Shown here: positions 1 through 5,380 of the stretch, piece after piece
Numbering within the stretch: position 1 is the stretch's first letter
Layout: each line of letters starts with the position of its first letter
Assembly: GCA_017447005.1 (NCBI GenBank)
Contig: JAFSOM010000341.1
Span: 1-6,909, forward strand
Source: Oscillibacter sp.
GTDB lineage: Bacteria > Bacillota > Clostridia > Oscillospirales > Oscillospiraceae
Direction: 5' to 3'
Length of the DNA: 6,909 nt
The notes under the pieces: generated by a model
The model's input: only the letters and a program-made list of their open reading frames with translations
What the model was told of the DNA's origin: nothing
Database searches by the model: none
Translations under genes and position numbers: made by a program

Positions 1-204
1 CCGGAACGCAAAAACCTGATGGCGTATTTCCGGCGCGGCGAAGCGCAAACCTTGCTGGTTATCGGCAACTTTCAGGCGGCGGCGCAGGACATCCCGCTCC
101 CCGGAAACGTCCGGCGCGTGGCGCTGAACAATCTGCCGGAACTTTCCATCGCCTCCGGCCTCCTCCACGCGCAACCTTTTCAGTTCGCCGTTCTGGAAAT
201 GTAG
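1..204 (+). CDS. C-terminal end of a GH13-type alpha-glucosidase/amylase-family protein (5' truncated by window)
   Basis: Only the last 67 residues are present, read in frame from base 1 to a TAG at 202-204. The visible pattern fits the C-terminal beta-sandwich (domain C) of glycoside hydrolase family 13 enzymes such as oligo-1,6-glucosidase or trehalose-6-phosphate hydrolase. It has a residue stretch like 'LMAYFRRGEAQTLLVIGNF', matching the family's usual 'aYlR..g.e.lLVv.NFs' strand pair. It ends with 'L.A.PFQFAVLEM', matching the common closing 'L.PyeavVl.l'. Enzymes of this group hydrolyse or transfer alpha-glucosidic bonds, usually in the cytoplasm, but the catalytic barrel lies outside the window, so substrate and exact subfamily cannot be read. 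No good terminator follows: only a 3-bp stem lies before the T-run at 228-232, and the next promoter begins about 30 bases after the stop. A different protein with a similar terminal sandwich is possible. Confidence 0.65.
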   Translation, partial: PERKNLMAYFRRGEAQTLLVIGNFQAAAQDIPLPGNVRRVALNNLPELSIASGLLHAQPFQFAVLEM

Positions 205-233
205 AGCCGAAACGTGGCGGGTCAAATTTTTTC

Positions 234-262
234 TTGACACGCGGCGCAAAATCGTTTACAAT
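234..262 (+). promoter_or_regulatory. Sigma-70/SigA promoter for the Wzz-like gene pair
   Basis: TTGACA at 234-239 and TACAAT at 257-262 are separated by 17 bp, a near-perfect housekeeping promoter. Transcription should begin near 269, which leaves a leader of about 160 nt before the start codon at 428. It lies just after the stop of the preceding GH13-type gene and overlaps its short 3' flank. Confidence 0.85.
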
Positions 263-410
263 CAGCAGGAACGGCGCTTTATATGGATAAGTCATGAAAA
301 AAAGTTGCCAAAATGCCAAATTTCCTCTGCAATTTCTCTATTTAGCGTTCAAAACGTATCCTTTGCAAATGGATGCGCAAATCCGTTCCTGAAATTACTT
401 TTCTTTCAAA

Positions 411-416
411 GAGAGG
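411..416 (+). promoter_or_regulatory. Ribosome binding site deciding the start of the first Wzz-like gene
   Basis: GAGAGG lies 11 nt before the ATG at 428. The reading frame is open further upstream, to an ATG at 305. That alternative start has no Shine-Dalgarno match and would add 41 residues of low-complexity leader, so 428 is preferred. Confidence 0.7.
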
Positions 417-427
417 CGATTCAAATC

Positions 428-1870
428 ATGGAATTAAACTCCGCGAAACAATCCATCCCCCGGCGCCTGAAAAGCGCGTTCAAGTCATGGCTGTCAGTCT
501 CCGTTATCGTGTCTGTCGTCATTCTGGCGGCGTATGCGATAATCTCGAATCAGTTTGGGACGTGCGGCTTTACGACGCTCCTGAAGTACGACGGCGTGGA
601 ATCCGGGTTTGACCCGAACGGCAACCGGTTTGACCCGGACGACTTCAAAAATGAGGAGGCGGTTCGACTGAGCCTTGAGGCGCTCAAAAAATCCGCCGCC
701 GCCGAGGATATTCAGCGCGTTCAGGACGCTTTGGACATTCGTAGCAACATCAGCGGCGGCGTCCTTGACGATATTCTGGAGAATACGTCCCTTTACGGCG
801 AAAAGGAAGTCGCCGAGTTCAGCGATGTGAAAATCAGCTCGTACTTCCCCGCGCAGTATACAATTACCTTGCGTTGCGCGGACGCCGGATTTACCGCGCA
901 AGAGGGCGTTTCGTTCCTGAATGAACTCCTGAACGCCTATAAGTCGTATTTCTATCGCCAATACGGTTATAGCGCGTCTCTTAATCAGGTCATTGCGTCC
1001 GTCGACTATGATACCTACGACTATATCGACTCCGTGGAAATCCTGTCAAGCAATCTTACGTCCCTCCGCTCCTACCTCTCGGGGCTGGCCGGTAAGGATA
1101 ACACGCGATTCGTTTCGCAGGCGTCCGGCTACTCTTTCACGGACCTTATCGGCATGATTGACACCCTCCAAGCGGAGGATATTCAATGGATTACATCCTA
1201 TATCACGAGCAACAACATTACAAAAGACCGGAATCTGTTGATAGATTATTACCAGTATAAAATAGAGGACGCCCAGAGAGCGTTAGTACAGCAGGACGCC
1301 CGTCTGTATACGCTCAATGGCCTGATAGACAATTACGTCAAAACCACGGCGATATTCCCCATTCTCAGGGATGCGCGCAGTTCGCAGGAGACTTTCTCCA
1401 CGGCTTATGAATTTTCCCAGCCGTCAGCGATGTATGATACGCTCATCAACGACAAAATCGCCTGCCAAACCGCCCTTTCCTCTACGCAGGAACAGATTGC
1501 ATTGTTGCAACGGCGCGTGGAACGCTTGCAAGCGGAGGAATCTTCGGGCAATCCCGAACTCGTGGAACAGCGTTTGTCGGCGGTGAATGAAAAAATCACG
1601 CGCCTGATGGAGGATGTCGGCGCCTCTTCGGATGAGTTTTTCAAAACCGTCCTGTTGAAAGACGCGGTTCAAGTATTGGAAAAGCCGCACGTGAACACAA
1701 TCATGATTGTGAAAACGCTCAAAAACGCGTTGCCCGCGTGGCTGATAGCGGAAAGCGTCGTGTTCGGCCTGTATATCTTATCCGCGCTTTTTGCGCCGAA
1801 ACGGGAAAAGGCCGCCGTCAAGACGGAAAACGCGGCGGATGAGACGATGAAAGAGAAGGTGTCAAAATGA
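428..1870 (+). CDS. Wzz-like polysaccharide chain-length determinant / co-polymerase, first of a tandem pair
   Basis: The 480-residue product is a two-pass inner-membrane protein. A basic N-terminus (PRRLKSAFK) precedes a membrane segment at about residues 21-40. A large extracytoplasmic region follows, then a second membrane segment at about 434-455 and a charged, lysine-rich cytoplasmic tail. The stretch at 340-400 is rich in Leu, Gln and Glu and probably forms a long helix or coiled coil. This topology and size fit the Wzz/polysaccharide co-polymerase class, which sets the length of exported glycan chains. After TM1, 'FTTLLKYDG' resembles the family's first extracytoplasmic strand. The protein is related along its whole length to the next gene product; for example 'FLNELLNAYKSYF' and 'VDYDTYDYI' near 163-200 recur there as 'FLNELLRAYQDYC' and 'VDYRDYDYA'. 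No kinase domain (Walker motifs, tyrosine tail) is present. The stop overlaps the next start (ATGA), implying translational coupling. Function is inferred from architecture; family assignment is moderate, the gene itself is certain. Confidence 0.7.
   Translation: MELNSAKQSIPRRLKSAFKSWLSVSVIVSVVILAAYAIISNQFGTCGFTTLLKYDGVESGFDPNGNRFDPDDFKNEEAVRLSLEALKKSAAAEDIQRVQDALDIRSNISGGVLDDILENTSLYGEKEVAEFSDVKISSYFPAQYTITLRCADAGFTAQEGVSFLNELLNAYKSYFYRQYGYSASLNQVIASVDYDTYDYIDSVEILSSNLTSLRSYLSGLAGKDNTRFVSQASGYSFTDLIGMIDTLQAEDIQWITSYITSNNITKDRNLLIDYYQYKIEDAQRALVQQDARLYTLNGLIDNYVKTTAIFPILRDARSSQETFSTAYEFSQPSAMYDTLINDKIACQTALSSTQEQIALLQRRVERLQAEESSGNPELVEQRLSAVNEKITRLMEDVGASSDEFFKTVLLKDAVQVLEKPHVNTIMIVKTLKNALPAWLIAESVVFGLYILSALFAPKREKAAVKTENAADETMKEKVSK
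1854..1859 (+). promoter_or_regulatory. Ribosome binding site of the second Wzz-like gene, inside the first
   Basis: AGAAGG lies 7 nt before the ATG at 1867 and within the last codons of the upstream gene. This supports initiation at the ATGA overlap. A second purine-rich stretch (1889-1898) precedes an in-frame ATG at 1903, so a product 12 residues shorter is also possible. Confidence 0.6.
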
Positions 1871-3348
1871 TGGAGACGCCTTATACGGAGAGGGAAGAGA
1901 CAATGGGAGAGGAAAAAAACGTGCTCCTGACGGTTGTTCATAAGGACGAGGATGCTCAGGATGAACTCGTCTTGGATATTTCGACAATCTGGGAGCGCTT
2001 CAAACGTATGTTCGCCGTCTGGCTCTGTCTGGCGGTGGGAATCGGCTCTCTTTCCGGCGGCGCGGCCATGTTGCTGGAGAATGTCATTCTGCCGAAAGAG
2101 GCGAGAGCGCTGATACAATTTTCGGCTTCGCAGTCCTATGATGTCAACAAAATCAAATCCCCCACAGTCATGCAGGACGCCCTCAGCGCAAGCGGAATTG
2201 ACATGACGCAGTTAGGCGACTTCCAAGACGCCGTGAAAATCCAAGGCGTTATCCCGAACGGCGCTTATGAGCGGATGTCCATGTATTACGATATGCTTTC
2301 TAAAAACACCTCCGATACAACCACCGTCGTGAATACCCTTTTGGATACGCAGTATCAGGTTTTGCGCTATGTGATTTCCTTCGAGTACTCCACGGTGAAT
2401 TTGAATCAGGAAGACGGCATTAACTTCTTGAATGAGCTTTTGCGCGCTTATCAGGATTATTGCGTCCTGAATTATAATTACAATACGCCGATAGGCAACG
2501 CCCTCAGCGCCGTGGATTACCGCGACTATGACTACGCGGAAGCGGCGGACATCTTTTCCAGAATGTTGTCTAACATATCCGATTATCTGTCCAATCTCAA
2601 TCAAGGCGCGGGCGCCTCGTTCCGCTCCACGGAGACCGGCTTTACCTTCCGCGACCTGTCCAGAATCGCCGCTTTGCTCCGGGATATTGACCTTGACCGT
2701 CTGTCGTCCTATATCGTGATTCACAGCGTATCCTCCTATGACGCGGAGACGGAAATTTCCTATTACCAGTGGCTGATTGAAGACTTGACGCGGCAGAGAG
2801 CGATAGAGCGTACCCGTCTGGCCTCCCTCACGGATTCTATCGACTCTTATGAAAAGGATTCCGTTATCATTTTCACCGGGCCGGATGATTCCATGGTCGC
2901 CAATTCCAATGACGTGAATGCCAATTATGACGCCATGATTACCGAAAAACTGTCGACGCAATCCAGAATTTCTTCCTATACCCGCTCCATCAGTTATTAT
3001 GAACGCGTGATTGAGGGCTTCCAAGAGTCGGGCGGCTCTTCCAATCCGGAGGATATTGAACGGGTGGTTCACTATCTGGAGACTTTAAACGAGGCTGTCA
3101 ATCAGCTTATCCGGAATGTCTCCCTGACGGCGAACGAATACTATGAAATGATAGCTTTTTCCAGTCAGGCCAAAACGCTCGTGCCCGCCTCAGTAGGGGA
3201 CGTTTCCTTGATTTCCGCATTGACCATTAAAGTTGCGCTGCTAGCGGAGGCTCTTCTGTTCGCATTCTATGTCGGCGCGGCGTGCGTCTATGGGATACGG
3301 GACGCGAATCCCCCCCGGAAAGAAAAGGAACGGAAAGCGTCTGTGTAA
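1867..3348 (+). CDS. Wzz-like polysaccharide chain-length determinant / co-polymerase, second of a tandem pair
   Basis: The 493-residue product is the paralogue of the preceding gene and shows the Wzz signature more clearly. A cytoplasmic N-terminal segment ending in 'LVLDISTIWERFKR' (residues 35-47) leads into membrane segment 1 at about 48-70. The following 'ALIQF...YDVNKIKSPTVMQDAL' (81-106) closely resembles the family's 'a.l.f......ikSp.vl..al' stretch. A helical extracytoplasmic domain then runs to about 445 and membrane segment 2 covers about 449-474. The tail is short and basic (PPRKEKERK). It has an N-terminal cytoplasmic extension of about 25 residues that the first protein lacks. 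Shared blocks at 183-244, 257-271, 298-340 and 354-440 align with the first protein almost without gaps. It probably acts with that protein, perhaps as a hetero-oligomeric ring in the inner membrane. No glycan-synthesis gene is in the window, so the substrate is unknown. Start 1867 is chosen from the ATGA overlap and RBS; 1903 is an alternative. Confidence 0.72.
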   Translation: MMETPYTEREETMGEEKNVLLTVVHKDEDAQDELVLDISTIWERFKRMFAVWLCLAVGIGSLSGGAAMLLENVILPKEARALIQFSASQSYDVNKIKSPTVMQDALSASGIDMTQLGDFQDAVKIQGVIPNGAYERMSMYYDMLSKNTSDTTTVVNTLLDTQYQVLRYVISFEYSTVNLNQEDGINFLNELLRAYQDYCVLNYNYNTPIGNALSAVDYRDYDYAEAADIFSRMLSNISDYLSNLNQGAGASFRSTETGFTFRDLSRIAALLRDIDLDRLSSYIVIHSVSSYDAETEISYYQWLIEDLTRQRAIERTRLASLTDSIDSYEKDSVIIFTGPDDSMVANSNDVNANYDAMITEKLSTQSRISSYTRSISYYERVIEGFQESGGSSNPEDIERVVHYLETLNEAVNQLIRNVSLTANEYYEMIAFSSQAKTLVPASVGDVSLISALTIKVALLAEALLFAFYVGAACVYGIRDANPPRKEKERKASV

Positions 3349-3380
3349 AGCCGCGCTTTCTTTCCAGTCCGAACCCGATA

Positions 3381-3418
3381 CAAGGCCCTCTCCGGTCAAG
3401 GCGAGGGCCTTGTCATTT
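3381..3418 (+). terminator. Hairpin terminator after the Wzz-like pair
   Basis: CAAGGCCCTC (3381-3390) pairs perfectly with GAGGGCCTTG (3403-3412) across a 12-nt loop. The following tract (TCATTT) is only weakly T-rich, so termination may be partial, but the 10-bp GC-rich stem just after the operon and before a new promoter supports the call. Confidence 0.7.
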
Positions 3419-3461
3419 CGCCGCGGCGTTCGGATGAGCGCGTCGGATTGCGATAAAACAG

Positions 3462-3490
3462 TTGACAACAAACCGATTTTCCCCCATAAT
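3462..3490 (+). promoter_or_regulatory. Sigma-70/SigA promoter of purA
   Basis: TTGACA at 3462-3467 and CATAAT at 3485-3490 are separated by 17 bp. The start of transcription is expected near 3496-3498, giving a 5' leader of about 70 nt. I found no clear PurR-box palindrome around it, though regulators with unknown sites cannot be excluded. Confidence 0.85.
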
Positions 3491-3496
3491 AGGAAA

Positions 3497-3531
3497 GCCC
3501 GCCGGGATTCGGAAACGTCCCCGGCGCGGGC
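3497..3531 (+). other. GC-rich hairpin at the 5' end of the purA leader
   Basis: GCCCGC (3497-3502) pairs with GCGGGC (3526-3531), and CGGG (3503-3506) pairs with CCCG (3520-3523), leaving a 2-nt bulge (3524-3525) and a loop of 13 nt. It begins almost exactly where transcription should start and is not followed by a T-tract, so it is not a simple terminator. It may stabilise the mRNA end or take part in regulation. It lacks the conserved junction core of a purine riboswitch. Confidence 0.5.
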
Positions 3532-3550
3532 GCGACTTTATCAGATGTGC

Positions 3551-3556
3551 AGGAGG
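3551..3556 (+). promoter_or_regulatory. Ribosome binding site fixing the purA start
   Basis: A perfect AGGAGG lies 11 nt before ATG 3568. The frame is open to an upstream GTG at 3547, but that codon sits before the Shine-Dalgarno sequence and would encode it. ATG 3568 also places the catalytic aspartate at residue 13, as in characterised PurA proteins. Confidence 0.85.
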
Positions 3557-3567
3557 ATTTGTGCGAT

Positions 3568-4842
3568 ATGTCAAATTCCGCGATAGTAGGAATCAACTGG
3601 GGCGACGAGGGCAAGGGCCGTATGGTGGACTTGCTCACGGAACAATACGATGTCGTGGTACGTCATCAGGGAGGCGGCAACGCCGGACATACGGTTATCA
3701 ATGAAAAAGGGAAATTCGCGTTGCACCTCCTGCCGTCCGGGATTTTCCGGGAGGGCGTGGTCAACGTCCTAGGCAACGGCGTGGCGCTGGACTGCGAAAA
3801 CCTGTGGAAAGAGATTGAGGAACTCCGGGCGAAAGGCGTTTCCGTCACGCCCGACAATCTGAAAATCAGCGACCGCGCCTCCCTGCTCCTGCCTTGGCAT
3901 CGCGAACTGGACGGGCTGGAAGAGGCGCGTTTGGCCGATAAGAAATACGGCTCCACGCGTCAGGGAATCGCGCCGTTCTACTCCGACAAGTTCCAGAAAA
4001 AAACCGTCATGGCCGGGGAATTGCGTTACCCGGAACGCCTCAAAGCGCATTTGTCCGACCTGTTGGAGTGGAAAAATTTGATACTGCGGCGCGTCTACGG
4101 CGCGGACGGCTATACCATGGAACAACTGACGGACTGGGTCTCGACATGGGGGGAGAAAATCCGTCCGTATCTCTGCGACGCCGGGAAATTCTTCCGCGAC
4201 GCCGTCGCGCAACGCAAACGCATTCTCTTTGAGGCGCAGTTAGGCTCCCTGCGGGATTTGGACTACGGCATTTATCCTTATACGACTTCCTCCAATCCCG
4301 TGGCGGCTTACGCGCCTGTCGGGGCCGGACTGCCGTCCATGAAAATCGACGAGGTCATCGGCGTGGTCAAGGCCTATTCGACCTGCGTCGGAGAGGGGCC
4401 GTTTACGTGCGAATGGTTCGGCGACGAGGCCGAGCAACTGCGCAAAGCGGGCGCGGAGTACGGCGCCAAAACCGGACGCCCCCGCCGCGTCGGGCCTATG
4501 GATATTGTCGCCACCCGCTACGGCATTCAGGTACAGGGCGCGACCTGTATCGCCCTGACGAAACTGGACGTGTTGAGCTATATGGAGCGTATCCCCGTCT
4601 GCGCGCATTACCGTTTGGACGGAGAACTGACCGACGATTTCCCCTTCCCCGCCGCTTTGCCCGACGCCGAACCCGTCACGGAGTATCTCGACGGCTGGAA
4701 ACGCGATATTTCCGGCGTGCGCAAGTGGGAGGATTTGCCCGACGCCGCCCGGAAATACGTAGAATACCTCGAAAAGAATCTGGAATGCCCTATTCGTTAC
4801 GTCTCCGTGGGGCCGGAACGCGACGCCATCATTTTGCGCTGA
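3568..4842 (+). CDS. purA: Adenylosuccinate synthetase
   Basis: This 424-residue cytoplasmic enzyme (E. coli PurA: 432) joins IMP and L-aspartate using GTP, the first committed step from IMP to AMP. From ATG 3568 the P-loop-like motif is 'WGDEGKG' (11-17), with catalytic Asp13 and Lys16. 'QGGGNAGHT' (34-42) holds Gln34, Asn38 and catalytic His41. 'YPYTTSSN' lies at 236-243. The aspartate/IMP loop region is 'VGEGPFTCEWF' (274-284), the arginine motif is 'TGRPRR' (302-307), and the guanine-specifying motif is 'TKLD' (331-334). It ends in the usual 'GPERDAIILR'. Several sites differ from the textbook sequence: Asn10 instead of Gln before WGDEGKG, 'GSTRQGIAP' (128-136) instead of 'GTTGRGIGP', and 'FEAQLG' (221-226) instead of 'FEGAQG'. 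To my recollection related variants occur in PurA of Clostridia, so this is probably a functional divergent clade. It stands alone between its own promoter and terminator, apart from other pur genes. Confidence 0.96.
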   Translation: MSNSAIVGINWGDEGKGRMVDLLTEQYDVVVRHQGGGNAGHTVINEKGKFALHLLPSGIFREGVVNVLGNGVALDCENLWKEIEELRAKGVSVTPDNLKISDRASLLLPWHRELDGLEEARLADKKYGSTRQGIAPFYSDKFQKKTVMAGELRYPERLKAHLSDLLEWKNLILRRVYGADGYTMEQLTDWVSTWGEKIRPYLCDAGKFFRDAVAQRKRILFEAQLGSLRDLDYGIYPYTTSSNPVAAYAPVGAGLPSMKIDEVIGVVKAYSTCVGEGPFTCEWFGDEAEQLRKAGAEYGAKTGRPRRVGPMDIVATRYGIQVQGATCIALTKLDVLSYMERIPVCAHYRLDGELTDDFPFPAALPDAEPVTEYLDGWKRDISGVRKWEDLPDAARKYVEYLEKNLECPIRYVSVGPERDAIILR

Positions 4843-4859
4843 CCCGTCGCGCATAAATC

Positions 4860-4914
4860 GCGCAAAGCCTTTCCCGCGTTTTTGAAGAGAGGCTTTGCGC
4901 TCTTTTCCGTCTTT
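4860..4914 (+). terminator. Rho-independent terminator of purA
   Basis: GCGCAAAGCCT (4860-4870) pairs perfectly over 11 bp with AGGCTTTGCGC (4890-4900). The loop is 19 nt, and a T-rich tail (TCTTTTCCGTCTTT) follows. It starts 17 nt after the purA stop codon. Confidence 0.85.
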
Positions 4915-4928
4915 GAAGAGTAGCTTTG
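4881..4928 (+). repeat. Short direct repeat of the terminator's 3' arm
   Basis: A 17-nt unit at 4881-4897 (TTTGAAGAGAGGCTTTG) recurs at 4912-4928 (TTTGAAGAGTAGCTTTG) with two mismatches and a 31-nt period. It copies the loop end and the 3' arm of the purA terminator, so it looks like a small local duplication. No function is evident. Confidence 0.45.
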
Positions 4929-4983
4929 TGGTATCCGTAGAAAAATCTTATCGAAAAGCGGGGCCTCTTTTACAAAAAAACGC

Positions 4984-5011
4984 TTGACAAAAGCGCGTTT
5001 CGTGTTATAAT
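4984..5011 (+). promoter_or_regulatory. Strong promoter of the tRNA-Leu pair
   Basis: TTGACA (4984-4989) and TATAAT (5006-5011) are both perfect consensus boxes with a 16-bp spacer. Transcription should start near 5018, about 23 nt before the first tRNA. No GC-rich discriminator typical of strict stringent control is obvious (TAGCCCTAC follows the -10). Confidence 0.9.
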
Positions 5012-5040
5012 AGCCCTACAATCTTCCAAGGGGCGCGTAT

Positions 5041-5126
5041 GCGGCTGTGCTGGAACTGGTAGACAGGCCAGCTTGAGGTGCTGGTGTTTTAGCGACGTGT
5101 GGGTTCAAGTCCCGTCAGCCGCACCA
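5041..5126 (+). tRNA. tRNA-Leu (anticodon GAG)
   Basis: This 86-nt class II tRNA decodes CUC and CUU leucine codons. The acceptor stem GCGGCTG (5041-5047) pairs with CAGCCGC (5116-5122), with discriminator A5123 and an encoded CCA (5124-5126). The D-stem CTG/CAG (5050-5052 and 5064-5066) is intact. The anticodon stem CCAGC/GCTGG (5068-5072 and 5080-5084) encloses TTGAGGT, with anticodon GAG at 5075-5077. A long variable arm (5085-5098) marks the leucine type, but its own stem is short. The T-loop TTCAAGT is at 5104-5110, and the T-stem contains two G-U pairs. It is the first gene of a two-tRNA transcript. Confidence 0.95.
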
Positions 5127-5130
5127 ATTC

Positions 5131-5172
5131 CCGTTCAACCCGTGAGCGAATCCGTTTGCGGGTTGAATCCGG
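5131..5172 (+). other. Stable hairpin in the spacer between the two tRNAs
   Basis: TTCAACCCG (5134-5142) pairs perfectly with CGGGTTGAA (5159-5167), and after a 2-nt bulge CCG (5131-5133) pairs with CGG (5170-5172). No T-tract follows, so it is unlikely to terminate. It may separate the tRNAs during folding or guide ribonuclease processing of the joint precursor. Confidence 0.55.
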
Positions 5173-5195
5173 AACCCTTGCAAGATTGCCCATTT

Positions 5196-5283
5196 GCGCG
5201 AGTGGTGGAATTGGCAGACTCGCTAGATTCAGGTTCTAGTGTCCTTTACGGACGTGCGGGTTCAAGTCCCGCCTCGCGCACCA
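5196..5283 (+). tRNA. tRNA-Leu (anticodon CAG)
   Basis: This 88-nt class II tRNA decodes CUG. The acceptor stem GCGCGAG (5196-5202) pairs with CTCGCGC (5273-5279), with discriminator A5280 and an encoded CCA (5281-5283). The anticodon stem CTAGA/TCTAG (5223-5227 and 5235-5239) encloses TTCAGGT, with CAG at 5230-5232. The variable arm has a clear stem (GTCC/GGAC), and the T-arm GCGGG TTCAAGT CCCGC is perfect. One D-stem position (T5206 against T5220) looks mismatched. It shares a promoter with the GAG tRNA upstream, and a terminator starts six bases after its CCA. Confidence 0.96.
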
Positions 5284-5288
5284 TAGAG

Positions 5289-5336
5289 AATGACGAATGC
5301 CAACCCCCCATTTTTGCGGGGGCTTTCGTCATTTTT
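5289..5336 (+). terminator. Terminator between the tRNA-Leu pair and alaA
   Basis: AATGACGAA (5289-5297) pairs perfectly with TTCGTCATT (5325-5333), and an inner CCCCC/GGGGG helix (from 5304 and 5318-5322) extends the stem. A short T-run ends at 5336. It can end the tRNA transcript, but the T-run outside the stem is only three bases, so some read-through into alaA is plausible. Confidence 0.75.
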
Positions 5337-5364
5337 GGGAGGAAAAACAGCGTCTTTTCAGAAC

Positions 5365-5370
5365 AGGAGG
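5365..5370 (+). promoter_or_regulatory. Ribosome binding site fixing the alaA start
   Basis: A perfect AGGAGG lies 10 nt before ATG 5381. The frame is open further upstream, through the terminator hairpin, but those codons have no RBS. Residue 1 at 5381 gives 404 residues, essentially the length of E. coli AlaA. Confidence 0.9.
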
Positions 5371-5380
5371 AGTGTTTCAC

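Noticed and set aside
205..233. Possible terminator after the GH13-type fragment (GCC/GGC stem followed by a T-run).
   Set aside because: The stem is only 3 bp and separated from the T-run by several bases, so it is too weak to call.
305..427. Upstream in-frame extension of the first Wzz-like gene starting at ATG 305.
   Set aside because: There is no Shine-Dalgarno sequence before 305, whereas GAGAGG precedes ATG 428, and the extra 41 residues would put an unusual leader before the basic N-terminus and first membrane segment.
2212..3072. Long open frame on the minus strand (286 codons) opposite the second Wzz-like gene.
   Set aside because: It lies wholly antisense to a well-supported gene, its translation is an Ile/Arg/Gly-rich shadow without recognisable domains, and no RBS or promoter accompanies it.
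3347..3359. Small hairpin AAAGC-CGC-GCTTT overlapping the stop of the second Wzz-like gene.
   Set aside because: It has only 5 bp, partly A-T, and no T-tract; the strong hairpin at 3381-3412 is a far better terminator.
3497..3567. Purine riboswitch in the purA leader.
   Set aside because: The leader is only about 70 nt, shows a single hairpin, and lacks a three-way junction with two loop-loop-pairing arms.
5131..5195. A vestigial third tRNA in the spacer, suggested by a T-arm-like GGGTTGAATCC.
   Set aside because: The stretch forms one arm of a simple hairpin; no acceptor stem, anticodon arm or CCA could be placed.
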